From assembly GCA_007115705.1 (NCBI GenBank), contig QXEO01000411.1:6859702-6923701 (forward strand): a DNA stretch of 64,000 nucleotides, read 5' to 3'. The stretch is from Dactylis glomerata (taxonomy: Eukaryota; Streptophyta; Magnoliopsida; Poales; Poaceae). Made by a program: the position numbers and the translations under genes. Shown piece by piece: positions 1-9,739 of this stretch. The number at the start of each line of letters is the position of its first letter. The first letter of the stretch is position 1. Under the pieces are notes generated by a model. The model saw only the letters and a program-made list of their open reading frames with translations. It was not told the DNA's origin and ran no database searches.

Positions 1-1298
1 TGCGGGCCTCCTTCGGGTGACCGCGTCCTTCTGGCATTGGCACGGTAGGAGGGAGTGGATTGGATCATCGAGCTCAAGGCCTACCTCACCAGCAGCAGGC
101 TTCCCGAGGGTGAAGAGGAAGCCGAGAGGATTGTGCGGCAAGCTTCGGGCTACTGCGTCAAGGACGGTGACTTGTACCGGCGTCACCCAAACGGCGTCGC
201 TCTGAAGTGCATATCTACTCACCAAGGCCAAGAGCTTCTAAGGGACATCCACGCCGGCGAATGCGGGCATCACGCTTCTGCGGCGACTCTAGCCGCAAAG
301 GCATACCGAAGCGGGTTCTACTGGCCTTCGGCGCTCGGAGATGCGGTGGAGATGGTCAAGAGGTGCGAGGCGTGCCAATTCCACGCCAAGCAGATACATC
401 AGCCAGCGCAAGAGCTGCAAACCATCCCACTCACTTGGCCCTTTGCAGTTTGGGGGCTGGACATCCTCGGTCCATTTCCCAGAGCGCAAGGGGCTATCGC
501 TACCTCTACGTCGCCATCGACAAGTTCACCAAGTGGGTGGAGGTGGAACCGGTGTGCACAATCCCGGTGAGGTCCACAGTCAAGTTCATCCGTGGGCTGG
601 TCTGTCGCTTTGGTGTGCCTAACCGCATCATCACCGACAACGGCAGCCAGTTCACCAGCGGACTGTTCCGGGAATACTGCACATCGACCGGCGTCAAGAT
701 CTGTTTCGCCTCCGTCGCCTACCACAGGAGCAATGGTCAAGCCGAGCGAGCCAACGCTGAAGTGCTCAAAGGGCTCAAGACGAAAAGCTTCAGCGCCAAG
801 CTTGAAGCCTGCGGCAAAAAATGGTTAGACAACCTCCAATCCATCTTGTGGTCCATCAGGACTACCGCCACCAAACCCACTGGAGAAACCCCTTTCTTCC
901 TGGTCTATGGGGCGGAGGCTGTTCTTCCCACCGATGTCAAGTTCGGGTCGCCAAGGGTGCTTGCCTTCGACGAAATTTGCCAAGAAGACCTCATCAAGGA
1001 TCGCCTCCTCCTGCTCGAAGAAGCTCGGTGCCAAGCCGCGCTCCGCGCCGCGAGGTACCAACAAGGACTACGCTGCTACCATAGCCGCCATGTTCGAGCA
1101 AGGACTCTGGAGGTCGGCGACCTGGTGCTGAGGAGAATACTCTCTCGCGAGGGCCTGCACGAGCTGTCTCCAATGTGGGAAGGGCCCTTCAAGGTGACGC
1201 ACATCGCCAGGCCAGGCTCGGCGCGGCTGAAAACCGCAGAAGGCGTGCCGGTGGGGAACCCGTGGAACATAGCTCATCTGCGAAAGTTCTACCCTTAG
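1..1298 (+). pseudogene. Tat-clade pol fragment: integrase (frameshifted)
   Basis: This is the C-terminal part of a Ty3/gypsy polyprotein that would insert the element cDNA into the chromosome. The zinc-binding HHCC region lies at about 250-380 (HAGECGHH, then CEACQ). The integrase core follows, with catalytic Asp in GLDILGPF (near 455), Asp in TDNGSQF (near 635) and Glu in GQAERANAE (near 745). The C-terminal part ends HLRKFYP and a TAG at 1296. The frame is broken: a TAG lies at 46-48, and the reading moves to another frame at a short G run near 490, consistent with loss of one base. The three acidic catalytic residues are all still visible across the two frames. No chromodomain follows. 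The 5' end is cut by the window edge. Confidence 0.85.
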
Positions 1299-2396
1299 GT
1301 TCCTCACGAGGAGAAAAAGACCGTTTTCACGGCACTTGTATCAGCTCATCCTGCTCTTAAGCACTGATATTAAGTTAATGCGCAATGTAGCGCCTCTGCT
1401 TCGGCATAACATCAAATGGCATGAAGTCCATTTACTTTCTGTTGCACTCCACGCGGAAGGGGGCTAGGCACGGTGTCTATGCTGGGGCCTTCGCCCAGAA
1501 AATAGCAAGCCCGAAAAACCCGAAGGGAGCGAGCTCTGGTCGGGGGCGACGGCCCTGCTATCGATCACCTCCAAATACCCATGGTGCTTAGTTCCTCGCG
1601 AAGTACATCGGAAAATAAAAAATCTTCGAGGAAAGTCCAAGGTGTGCCCAAGGCACCCGTTAAGGACCTACCCCTCGTGAGCAACCCTCACGAGGGAGCA
1701 AGGACGCGTCGATGCACCAGCATCCGCAGGAAGATTCCCTCTGCCGAGGAAGGCCTAACGTGGCAGGATTATTGAAGACCAAGGCTGCTCCGATCATCTT
1801 GCGAAGGAGGTCCGCGCCAGGCCCTTCACCTCATGAGCAATCCTTGTGAGGTGTCGACGGTCTCTGGGCTCTCTTAAGCATCGACATTTTCACGTCCGCG
1901 AGGGTCCAGCTTCCCTCAACGACGAGGAAGGCCCCGTGAATCGCCACGCGCGGCAATTTGCTCTTAGCTGCTGGCACAGATAGTGCCGCGCTCCTCCACG
2001 ACGGAGAAGGTCCCTGTGCCGGTCACAGGGGCATCTTATTCGCCTTCTTTTTTCGTTTGTTTTGTCGATTTGTTTTTCCGTTTTCGGGGATTTGGGGTTT
2101 TTTGTTTTCCAACTCTTTCTTCAACTTCTTGTCTCAGGAATCGTCCAATGTGTCATCGACGCCGACCCCATCTCGAGCTCTGAGGCGAAGGGAGGCTTCC
2201 CGTCAATGCCAACAGCTCACTAGGGCTCTCGAGCGAGCAAACGACCAGGACAATGAAGAACAGCAAGGTGATTAACAAGCGGATTTCATTAAAACGCCCC
2301 CAGTGGGGGAAGGAGCAAAAGCACGGCGGGGCATACCCCGCCGGTGAGATCTACACGACAAGAGAGGGGAGGAGACTAGCTCCCCTCCCCAGAAGA
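1299..2396 (+). other. Tat element 3' spacer, non-coding
   Basis: About 1.1 kb between the integrase stop and the antisense frame. No convincing coding sequence is visible; short open frames here have no recognisable domain. It holds several CTC(A/G)(C/T)GAG palindromes (1302, 1594, 1672-1696, 1829-1852) and a T-rich tract near 2045-2135. Long spacers in this position are usual in Tat elements. Confidence 0.7.
1672..1696. repeat. Perfect 10 bp inverted repeat (CCCTCGTGAG / CTCACGAGGG)
   Basis: Arms at 1672-1681 and 1687-1696 are exact reverse complements separated by 5 bases (CAACC). A weaker version with the same loop type lies at 1827-1852. The same core recurs in the LTR at 3656-3680, 3718-3741 and 4214-4223. 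Confidence 0.8.
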
Positions 2397-2418
2397 CTAC
2401 CGCGCCAGGGCCTCCTCT

Positions 2419-3180
2419 TCACTGCGCCGCGGGCTGGGGGTAGGTGCGGCGGACGCCGCCGGCGGTGAAGATTCGCACCGTAGCCTCCAGCGTCCCCAGC
2501 TTAAAGCGGAAGACGAGGTGGTCGCCGACGCGGAGGCGATGGCCGAGGGCGAATGCCCTCCAGCGGCCGGAGAGGACGGCGTTGCCGCCGTCCCCAAGGA
2601 GGATGTCCACAGGCCAGAAGAGGTCTGGCCTGCTCTGTTCCCCAGGCAATCTCCCCGGCGGCCACGCCGGGGGCGTAAATCACCCTCCGGACGGCGTCGG
2701 GCAGCCGGAGGGAGTTGAAGCCCGGGACGTCGACGACGACGAGAAGCTCCAGGAAGCGGGACCCCGGGCCGATGAGGGGTCCCAGCATCACCGCTGCCAG
2801 GGGCCGAGGAGTGGCAACCACTCCGTTTGCCGGCGGGGCCGGAAGATCTGCAGCAGGGGGAGGCAGGCCCAGGGCGGCCAACACCTCCTGGAGGGCCCGA
2901 TCGACGCTCCCCGAGGCGCAGGGAGCAGGCGCCGCCGCCAGCGGCGACGGCGAATTCAGGGCACCCCTCGCACGGGACCCCTGAGGGCCAGGGCGCCGAA
3001 GGCCCCCGAGGCAGCGCGGTTCGCCTCGCCCTGCCTCGGCGCGCCAATGCGGAGGGGGCCGCCGGCACCGGGCGTCCACCGTGCTGGGACCTTCGCCTTG
3101 TTCCCGCTACCCGGGGGGCGTCCGCGGCGTTTCGCCCCAGAGCTTGATCCGGCGGCGACGGAGGAGTTGGAAGGATCCAT
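2419..3180 (-). pseudogene. Antisense ORF of Tat element: AT-hook plus B3-like DNA-binding domain
   Basis: Read on the minus strand from ATG at 3180. The N-terminus carries KRRGRPPGSGNK, a classic AT-hook core (RGRP). After a frame change somewhere in 2956-3079, the frame of 3079-2501 continues through an Ala/Pro-rich linker to FLELLVVVDVPGF and a short basic strand (SLRLPDAVRR). After a second frame change near 2650, the frame of 2649-2419 gives a GRWRAFALGHRLRVGDHLVF tract and a beta-strand-like end. Leucine-rich strand, then W..F...L..GD.LVF, then a final strand is the B3 fold signature of plant transcription factors. AT-hook is clear; B3 is inferred from the pattern alone. Two frameshifts make this copy broken. 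Antisense ORFs between pol and 3' LTR are known in Tat elements. The protein would be nuclear and DNA-binding. Confidence 0.6.
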
Positions 3181-3252
3181 GAGCTTGGGGGCGTGGAAGC
3201 AGAAATGGCACTGGAGGAAGGAGGTGAGGTGCCGGAGGACTCGAGGAGGATC

Positions 3253-3259
3253 TATTTAA
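3253..3259 (-). promoter_or_regulatory. TATA-like box for the antisense ORF
   Basis: On the minus strand this reads TTAAATA within CCCCTTAAATAGATCC, about 73 bases upstream of the antisense ATG at 3180. Position and sequence fit a plant core promoter for the antisense frame; no other evidence of transcription is available. Confidence 0.4.
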
Positions 3260-3546
3260 GGGGGACGTCCGGCGTCGATGCGTCAAATCCCTGCGCGGGA
3301 ATCGAAGCGTTGGCGCAGCGCTCCGCAGTCAAGCAACGCATCATTATGACAGGTCGACGCCTCGGAGACCGCAGCGTTGCCCGCCGTTTCGTCTCGCCAG
3401 CTGCGGTCGCGCCACGTGTCCGTAGCCTCTGCCCCTTCACATGGTCCTCTGACCGCGCGGTTGACGCGTGCCATTGGAGGGCCCAGTAGCTTCTGGGGCC
3501 CCCGGCCCTTCGCTCCCTCGAGAGGGCGCGTTCGCGGGCCGGGCTC

Positions 3547-3557
3547 CCGGGGGCTAC
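3547..3557 (+). other. Polypurine tract next to 3' LTR (Tat element)
   Basis: CCGGGGGCTAC directly precedes the LTR start TGTCGGTG. A G-rich tract ending in CTAC at the junction is the usual plus-strand primer site in grass Tat elements. Confidence 0.6.
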
Positions 3558-4457
3558 TGTCGGTGTTATGGATACCGGGGTATCCCGGTTCACCTGCTCC
3601 TGGGCCACGTCATCGGCCCATCTTCAGAATCAATGACCCAAGCTGCGGAGAAGACCCTCACGAGGAGGCGCCTCCTGAGGAGAACGACGACATAAATGGC
3701 TAAGGACCAGAAGACCTCCTCACGAGCCCCTGCTGGTGAGGATAGGAGGCACGCCCACGTCAGCTCAGCACGTTTGCGTGCAGAGCAAGAAGATAACGGG
3801 CAGAAGACCGCGTACCGCCCACTGCTACCCCCGACAGGGAGGAGACCAGCTTTCTCTGTGCCTGCCCAAAGCGGCATAGTGGTAGTTGGCCACCCCCCTA
3901 AAAATAGCGTGGACGGTGCAGGGCGCTAGAGGAGGACGTCAGCTTCCTCCACCCACTCCTGTGGACCGGCGCCACTACCCTACGAAGACTACATCCACGG
4001 AAGAACAGAATCTACAGCTGTCCTCCCTCCTTGGCCGTGTGTGGCAACCCCTTCCCCAAGAAGATAAGGGGAAGGAGGAGCTTGGCGCTATAAAAGGAGG
4101 GGGAGGCCACCCCTTAGGGGGGACGGGATCTTCATCTTCTTCAAGATGCTAGCTGGGCACGCAGGTTCTTCAACCTCTGGCCAGCTAGAGCTTTGTAATC
4201 AAGACCTTGTACTCCTCGCGAGGTGTCGCGTTGTAATACAAGAAGGCAGGAAGTAGGGGTGTTACCTCACCACGAGGGCCCTGAACCTGGTTAAAGCTCG
4301 GTCTCTCTCTCTGCAGTGCGTAGCGCGTTTGACACTCGAGGCTTCCGTCACCGTGTTTCGTTGCGATCCAAGATCTCACACGTTCAGCCCCCTGCGTTCG
4401 AATCTTTGGGTCCGTCGCGTGGTACCCCGTGTTCTTGCGACACGAAATCCATCGACA
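3558..4457 (+). mobile_element. 3' LTR of Tat element (900 bp)
   Basis: Starts TGTCGGTGTT and ends ATCGACA, giving matching termini TGTCG/CGACA. It contains a TATA box at 4089 and a pyrimidine-rich stretch. Several CTCACGAG-type palindromes lie inside (3656-3680, 3718-3741, 4214-4223). Flanking sequence on the right continues in the TR-GAG LTR. Confidence 0.85.
4089..4095 (+). promoter_or_regulatory. LTR TATA box (TATAAAA)
   Basis: GCTATAAAAGGAGGG inside the 900 bp LTR, about 370 bases before its end; the natural RNA polymerase II start for the Tat element would be some 30 bases downstream. Confidence 0.65.
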
Positions 4458-6821
4458 AAGTGATTCATTGAAGTTGTTACTTTTAAATAAGCAGCAGGCA
4501 ACACTTTCAAAACAACAGTAGCAATCCTAGCAAAGGTTGGGGTTCAAGTGTTGGCTACACACTACTAGGATCTAGCATTGCACAAACTTATTTGAAAAAC
4601 AACCTATCATACATACTACTGGTAAAACACTAATGCAGTAGTAAAAATAGGTAGAAGAATGAGTGTCACTTGCCTTGGTAACAGCCTACACACTCACAAC
4701 AATCACAGAAGGTGTTCTGCTCCTCTTCACAATCTATACAAATAAAATGGAACAAGCATAAACACACTATTTCTAATGGCAACCACAGACATGTATGCAT
4801 GTATGCAAATGTCATTTTAATTTCACACACTAAGTTAGTGTGTGAAAATGTTGTAATTAGTGTTCCATGCTGTTTAGAAAACAAGTGTGGTGTTGGAAAA
4901 GCTTTCTTAAACATTTAGCAAAGCAATAAACAATTGGGTTAATTGGAAATTGTGCTAATCCTTCCCAAAATTGGTTCTGGTTTGGTACTATTCTGAAAAA
5001 TTTGGGTTATGAACCCACTGGATAGACAACAGTAATATGAAGCTACTGCAAGTGGCTTCACTCCAAAATGGTTTTTAGAAAACAAATGATGATCAAAATA
5101 GTGATTTGAGCGAATTTAACAGTAGCAAGTTTGTGCACGTTTTAAGTTTGAAAACTTTTGATTTTAAATTGATCTACATGTTCCAAGGAATCCATAGACT
5201 ACAAATTTGTAGCCATTGGACCTACAGAACAAAAGTTATGAATTAAAAGGGGTTTACAAGTCATTTTGCCAATTTATTTTTCACTTCAAAAATTTATACA
5301 GTACCCCTGTAGTTTCTCTGTAGAAATGGATTCTACACTTTTCAAGGATTTCAGGGATACCTTATTTGCAATTTTTGGCCAAGTATTTTATTTTATATCG
5401 ATTTTACAAGTTGCAGCAGAAAACTGGAATTTGAAATTTGAATTCAAATTGGATTTGACCCATTTGACCGAGGGCTGACTGGGGCAGGTGACGTGGCGGC
5501 ATGGTACTGGCCGGTACCGATTCGGTAAGGGGTTCTAATCCTGGCCGTGCGATGCAGATCTGAGGGCAGGAAAGAAGAAGAGGGGGTGGAGCTCACCGGC
5601 GTGAAGAAATCCGGCGAGGGCGCACTGGAGCTCGATGGCGGCGAGGTTCCGGTGATGAACGGCGGCGAGGAAGTAGTGGACGCGATGCGGACAGCGACGG
5701 CGGTCTCGAATCCTTGGTCGGTGATGGCGTGCGCTTCCCGAGGCGGAGACGAACGGCGGCTGGAGATGATGGCGGGTTCGGTGGTCTCCGGTGTGCTCGA
5801 ATACTGTGAGAGAAGGCGAGGCAGGGGCATTAGTCGACGCGCCAGAGAGAGGGGAGAAGGAGAGAGGGTTCGAGGGGAGAGAGGAGAGATTCACCGCGTC
5901 GGAATCGACGACGTCTGGCGGCGGAAGGCTCGGACTCCGGTGATGAAATCCAGCAGCCTGGCGGCTCGAAATCGAGAAGAGGGAGGAAGGGAAAGGAGAG
6001 GAGGGCGCGGGGGTCTTATAGGCGAGGTCTTGATGGCCATTTACTCGCGAGAAAATAATGGGGGCGTTATTCTGGCGACCGTTTCTGAAATAGAGAGAGG
6101 GAGAGGAGATTGCGGGGAGGAAGAAGATGACAGGCGGGGCCTGGGTGTCGGGGAGAGAGAGGAGGGGTGCACGGGGTGGACTGGTTCGGGGGCTGATCGG
6201 GCCGGTTGGGCCCCGGGCATGGCCCAAGTGGTCTGCTGTCCTCTTTTTCTTTGTTTTTTTTTCTTCTGTTCTCTTTTTCTTTTGTTTCTGAATTCTGTTT
6301 TGGGTTTTTGAAAATGCTAAGCAAATCTGATTTGAATAAAATCAAATCTGATCACTTTTGCACTTTAAAAAGTATGTTTTAGACATATAAATCAAAGTTT
6401 TAGTAATATGTTGGAAAAGAAAATAATTGCAAGAAATAAACATAGTTTTTCGAATAACTAGGAAACTAAATTTTAAATAATAGCTTTCTAGGATATTTGA
6501 TTACCAACAAAATTATTTAAGAAAATAAATAAAACAGTAGTGCTTTTGAATATAAAACAGTTAAACACTTTTGAAGCACTTAAGAGTATAGTTTTGTAAT
6601 CAAAATACTTACTAAAGGAATTTAAAATAGCTCCCATAACTAATAGAACTATTTTAAATACTTTCTTTCTGAAAACCTTTTATTTCAAATCTTGGGGTAA
6701 AATGGTAATTGAAATGATATTCTTTGAAGAAATAAGATTCAAAACTTTAGAATTGACCATGAAATGCAATATGCCATGAATGCATGATGAAATTTTATAT
6801 TTGAAAGCTTGGGATGTTACA
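4458..6821 (-). mobile_element. 3' LTR of TR-GAG element (interrupted)
   Basis: Minus-strand LTR starting TGTAACATCCC at 6821 and running left to the Tat insertion at 4458. It matches 9749-12113 almost base for base. A minus-strand TATA box (CTATAAG) lies at 6014-6020 in a GC-rich, CT-rich segment. Long open frames on both strands at 5535-6311 overlap that promoter and are not taken as genes. Frames of 82 codons in both LTR copies (4914-4666 and 10205-9957) show no sign of protein constraint. Confidence 0.85.
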
Positions 6822-6835
6822 GACTAACCCCCTTA
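6822..6835 (-). other. Polypurine tract of TR-GAG element
   Basis: On the minus strand TAAGGGGGTTAGTC directly precedes the LTR start TGTAACATCCC. The G run next to the 3' LTR fits the plus-strand primer. The rest of 6836-7188 is short non-coding sequence between the gag stop and the tract; the GGGGGTTAG motif recurs near 7020. Confidence 0.6.
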
Positions 6836-7188
6836 AGATGAAGCTCGCCCTCGAGCTTCGAAAAGGCTAGCAAAAATAGGTATGGATATTGTTTCTCGAA
6901 GGGTTTCTCCATACTTTCAATTATCTTCCAATGTGTGGTGACTCCTCTGTGCTCTACAGTACTTGATGGTTTCTTCTGGTAAAATAAAACACTTCCCTAC
7001 CATGTCCATAACTTCTAGGCTAACCCCCTTAAGATTGTTTAGCCTAATAATTTTAGTTTCCAAACAGAATTTGTATCTAATCCTCTTCTGCTGGGGTGGT
7101 GGGTGTAATTGCTCCTTCTAATACCCTAGTGGGAAAATGCATGTTTGCTCACAATGCTCTTGATATGAATAAATGTGATGCTCCATTA

Positions 7189-8400
7189 TCAAATAGAATC
7201 CAATGCTGTAATGGAGTTAAGTGGAAACGTACCCATCACTTCTTCAACATTGATGTGGTTCACATGTCCCTTCTTAAATGGATTGGGCTTGGCATTTTCA
7301 TCTGGCTTATTCTCAGGGCAATCATTTGCAAAGTGTCCAGTCTTCCTGCACTTGAAACAAGTGATATGAGAGAGATCCCTCTTGGTTCCCAACTTCTGAG
7401 GGTGTTGCCCATTTCCTCCATTCTGATGCCCATTGTTTCCATTGTGGTGACCATTGCCTCCATTATGGTGACCATTGCCTCCATTCTGATGCCCATTGTT
7501 TCCATTGTGATGACCATTGCCTCCATTGTGGTGACCATTGGAGTGGTTTCCCTGGTTTCCACCATTGTGCCCATGGCCATTTGAGTTGGTACCATTTCCA
7601 TTTCCTCCAGAGGAGTGGTGTCTCTCGTGGGAGTGTTCAGTGTGAGTCTTGCCATTGCTAAACTCCCTCTTACGGTTTTCCTCCTTCCTTATGTTGTTGT
7701 TCAGAGTGACAGCTTGGTCTAGCAGAGCCTGGTAGCTTGGAGCATATGCCACTGACAAGGGTATCTTGAGTTCTCCCTTGAGTCCACTGAGGAATTTTTC
7801 CCTCCTCTTTGCATCAGTATCAATATCTTCAGGTGCATACCTAGACAGAGCACAGAAGTCATCCATATATTCTTTCTGAGTCCTTCCACCCTGCCTTAGA
7901 CTGCGAAACTCATCCTTCTTCACATTAATAGTGCCCGAAGATATGTGGGCATTACGAAAGCCTTCTCTGAAAGTGTCCCAGTCCAGACCATCTATTGGGT
8001 GAGTGATCTGGTAATTTTCCCACCACATAGCTGCTGGCCCTTCAAGCAGATGTGTAGTGAATCGCACCTTCTCAGCATCGGTGCACTCACATGTAACCAG
8101 ATTCTTGTTGACTGAATGTAGCCAGTCATCAGCCACTATTGGCTCAGTAGCACATGAGAACTTGTTGGGTCTGAGCCTCAGAAACCTTGCCAACCTATCT
8201 ACTTGAGGTGGGGGTGGCGGTGGTGGCGGTAGGGGAGGGTTATTGTTATTGTTGTTGTTTGCACTGGCTTGGATGAACTGGGTCATCATCTGCATCAGTT
8301 GAGCCTGTGCTGTCACTAACTGCTGAATCACTACGTTGGTGTTGTTGTTGTTGTTGTTTTCATCGTTGTCATTGTTGTTTGGTGCACGTCGGGGCGGCAT
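7189..8400 (-). CDS. gag: Gag of TR-GAG element, intact, 403 aa
   Basis: An uninterrupted 403-codon frame from ATG at 8400. Order: Asn-rich start (residues 8-20), Pro run (about 54-65), retrotransposon capsid domain (about 70-215, with AMWWENY and LRQGGRTQKEYMDDF), a basic patch, a His/Asn/Gly-rich repeat tract (about 260-335), then a CCHC zinc knuckle CFKCRKTGHFANDC at about 348-361. It would form the particle shell and bind element RNA. The frame stops (ALDSI, stop) just where chromovirus Gag normally runs into protease, so the coding loss starts at the gag/protease border. Gag is open although the element lacks pol, which argues for retained function or recent origin. It lies 457 bases after the PBS. 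Gag identity is sure; clade is probably Tekay/Del-like. Confidence 0.9.
   Translation of the reverse strand: MPPRRAPNNNDNDENNNNNNTNVVIQQLVTAQAQLMQMMTQFIQASANNNNNNNPPLPPPPPPPPQVDRLARFLRLRPNKFSCATEPIVADDWLHSVNKNLVTCECTDAEKVRFTTHLLEGPAAMWWENYQITHPIDGLDWDTFREGFRNAHISSGTINVKKDEFRSLRQGGRTQKEYMDDFCALSRYAPEDIDTDAKRREKFLSGLKGELKIPLSVAYAPSYQALLDQAVTLNNNIRKEENRKREFSNGKTHTEHSHERHHSSGGNGNGTNSNGHGHNGGNQGNHSNGHHNGGNGHHNGNNGHQNGGNGHHNGGNGHHNGNNGHQNGGNGQHPQKLGTKRDLSHITCFKCRKTGHFANDCPENKPDENAKPNPFKKGHVNHINVEEVMGTFPLNSITALDSI
7418..7543 (-). repeat. In-frame 63 bp tandem duplication in gag (His/Asn/Gly)
   Basis: Two near-identical 63 bp units at 7418-7480 and 7481-7543 encode 21-residue repeats rich in Gly, Asn, His and Gln, lying between the capsid domain and the zinc knuckle. 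Length is a multiple of three, so Gag stays in frame. Confidence 0.75.
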
Positions 8401-8871
8401 CTGAGGTAATGTATAGCATAGATGAGTATTAGACAGATAGAACTAAAGGAGAAAATCTTCCTACCCATGCACAATACAACATTCCAAGCAGCAAATAAGC
8501 TAAAATCAAACAGTCATTGGAAATCCTTTTGATGGGTTTTGGAAAACATGCTAACAATATAACATGGTCATACACCAATTTGGTATGATCATTAGGTTAT
8601 CGTTGATTCTATAAGCTAGAAGTAATGGTGGTCTATTCTATAACTGTCTTCATTGCTCCATTTCTTGATGGCTTCTAGAATTGGGTCATCTAAAGTGATC
8701 ATTTGAAAATGAAGTAGGAGAGAAATACAAGGAGTTTTCGAGATGCAAACATTGTTTTAAAATTTAAATAGAAGCAAGATGAGATAGAGATTTTTATCCT
8801 AGCGTCTTCCTATTTCTAATCCAAACCTAGGGTCTCGATCCTACAGGCAACACTATGCTCTGATACCATTT
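8401..8871 (-). other. TR-GAG leader with primer-binding site at 8857-8868
   Basis: Region between the 5' LTR and gag on the minus strand. TGGTATCAGAGC (8868-8857) is complementary to the 3' end of plant initiator tRNA-Met, the common primer of chromoviruses, and sits 3 bases inside the LTR. The other 450 bases show no coding sequence and form the 5' leader, probably holding the packaging signal. Confidence 0.8.
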
Positions 8872-9550
8872 TGTAACGCCCCACCTTTGGATTAAGGTGG
8901 AACACCTGTGTTAAGTGCTATTCCCTGGATCACTGATAGCACCACAGAACAAAATGAAGTATTCATTGCATAGTATCAAGATTACAACGTGGATCCAGAT
9001 ACATAAGTCTCCAATTATTACAAACCATCATAGTCTCATGGACTAAGACAAATAACAAAGTTCAACACATCTCAAACACAACGAAACTAGGGTAGTAGTG
9101 AGCCTCCATCTTCACCATGCGCCACAGGCAGTCATGTTGGTATGTAGACTCGAGATCCTAAACATCTTACTCCTCACCAGAAGAACCTGCACATTTGATT
9201 ATGCAGCCCCATGAAAGGGGGTCAGTACAATGATGTACTGGCAAATGACACTTATTTGGTGGCTGTTGTGAAAGAACTATCTACATAATATTTAGCTGGT
9301 GGATCTTTGGCTAATTTGCATAAAGCAAGTTTTAACCTATATCAAAACATTTTTAATTTCTTTGAAAAGGTTTTTGAGATGAGCACATGAAAATCACTCG
9401 AGTCCATCCCTCGAAATGACCCCATATGATTAAGTCTATCTTGAACTACTTAGACACCCGAGTCCATCCCTCGAATGACCAATCAAATTTTAAATAATTA
9501 GAAAAAGGTGATGAGATTCTTCTGCACAAACATAAGTGCACTCTCAAGCC

Positions 9551-9739
9551 ACCACATACTCTAGGTCCTTCCCCTAGGCATGCAGCCCTGAGCAGCCACT
9601 AACTAAACCAGACACCACATACTCTAGGTCCTTCCCCTAGGCATGCAGCCCTGAGTAGCCACTAACTAAACCAGACACCACATACTCTAGGTCCTTCCCC
9701 TAGGCATGCAGCCCTGAGTAGTCACTAACCCAAACTATC
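9551..9739. repeat. 63 bp direct repeat, three copies, inside LTR
   Basis: Units start at 9551, 9614 and 9677, each beginning ACCACATACTCTAGGTCC and containing CTTCCCCTAGGCATGCAGCC. They differ at only a few bases. The equivalent part of the other LTR copy lies beyond the Tat insertion and cannot be compared. Confidence 0.9.

Larger units (their letters stand above)
1..4457 (+). mobile_element. Tat-clade Ty3/gypsy retrotransposon, 3' part
   Basis: The window opens inside pol of a plus-strand Ty3/gypsy element and runs through integrase, a 3' non-coding spacer, an antisense frame, a polypurine tract and a complete 3' LTR. The integrase lacks a chromodomain, and an extra antisense ORF lies between pol and the 3' LTR; both are typical of the Tat clade (Grande/RIRE2-like). 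The right end abuts a sequence that also occurs uninterrupted at 9749, so the element is inserted in the LTR of the minus-strand TR-GAG element. The 5 bp after the LTR (AAGTG) are the expected target duplication, but the left partner is outside the window. Clade call is inference from domain order. Confidence 0.85.

Noticed and set aside
4666..4914. 82-codon Cys-rich minus frame, also at 9957-10205
   Set aside because: Between the two LTR copies I count about 4 amino-acid changes against about 3 silent ones, so no sign of constraint; no domain recognised.
5535..6311. Long open frames on both strands (230 and 254 codons), with partners at 10695-11513
   Set aside because: They span the minus-strand LTR TATA box, are open on both strands because of GC/CT-rich composition, and differ between the two LTR copies by many amino-acid changes.
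7096..7584. 162-codon plus-strand frame with repeated Ile/Val/Thr
   Set aside because: It is the complement of the His/Asn/Gly repeat of the minus-strand gag.
9551..9739. CRISPR-like array
   Set aside because: Units are directly adjacent 63 bp repeats without spacers, inside a plant LTR.
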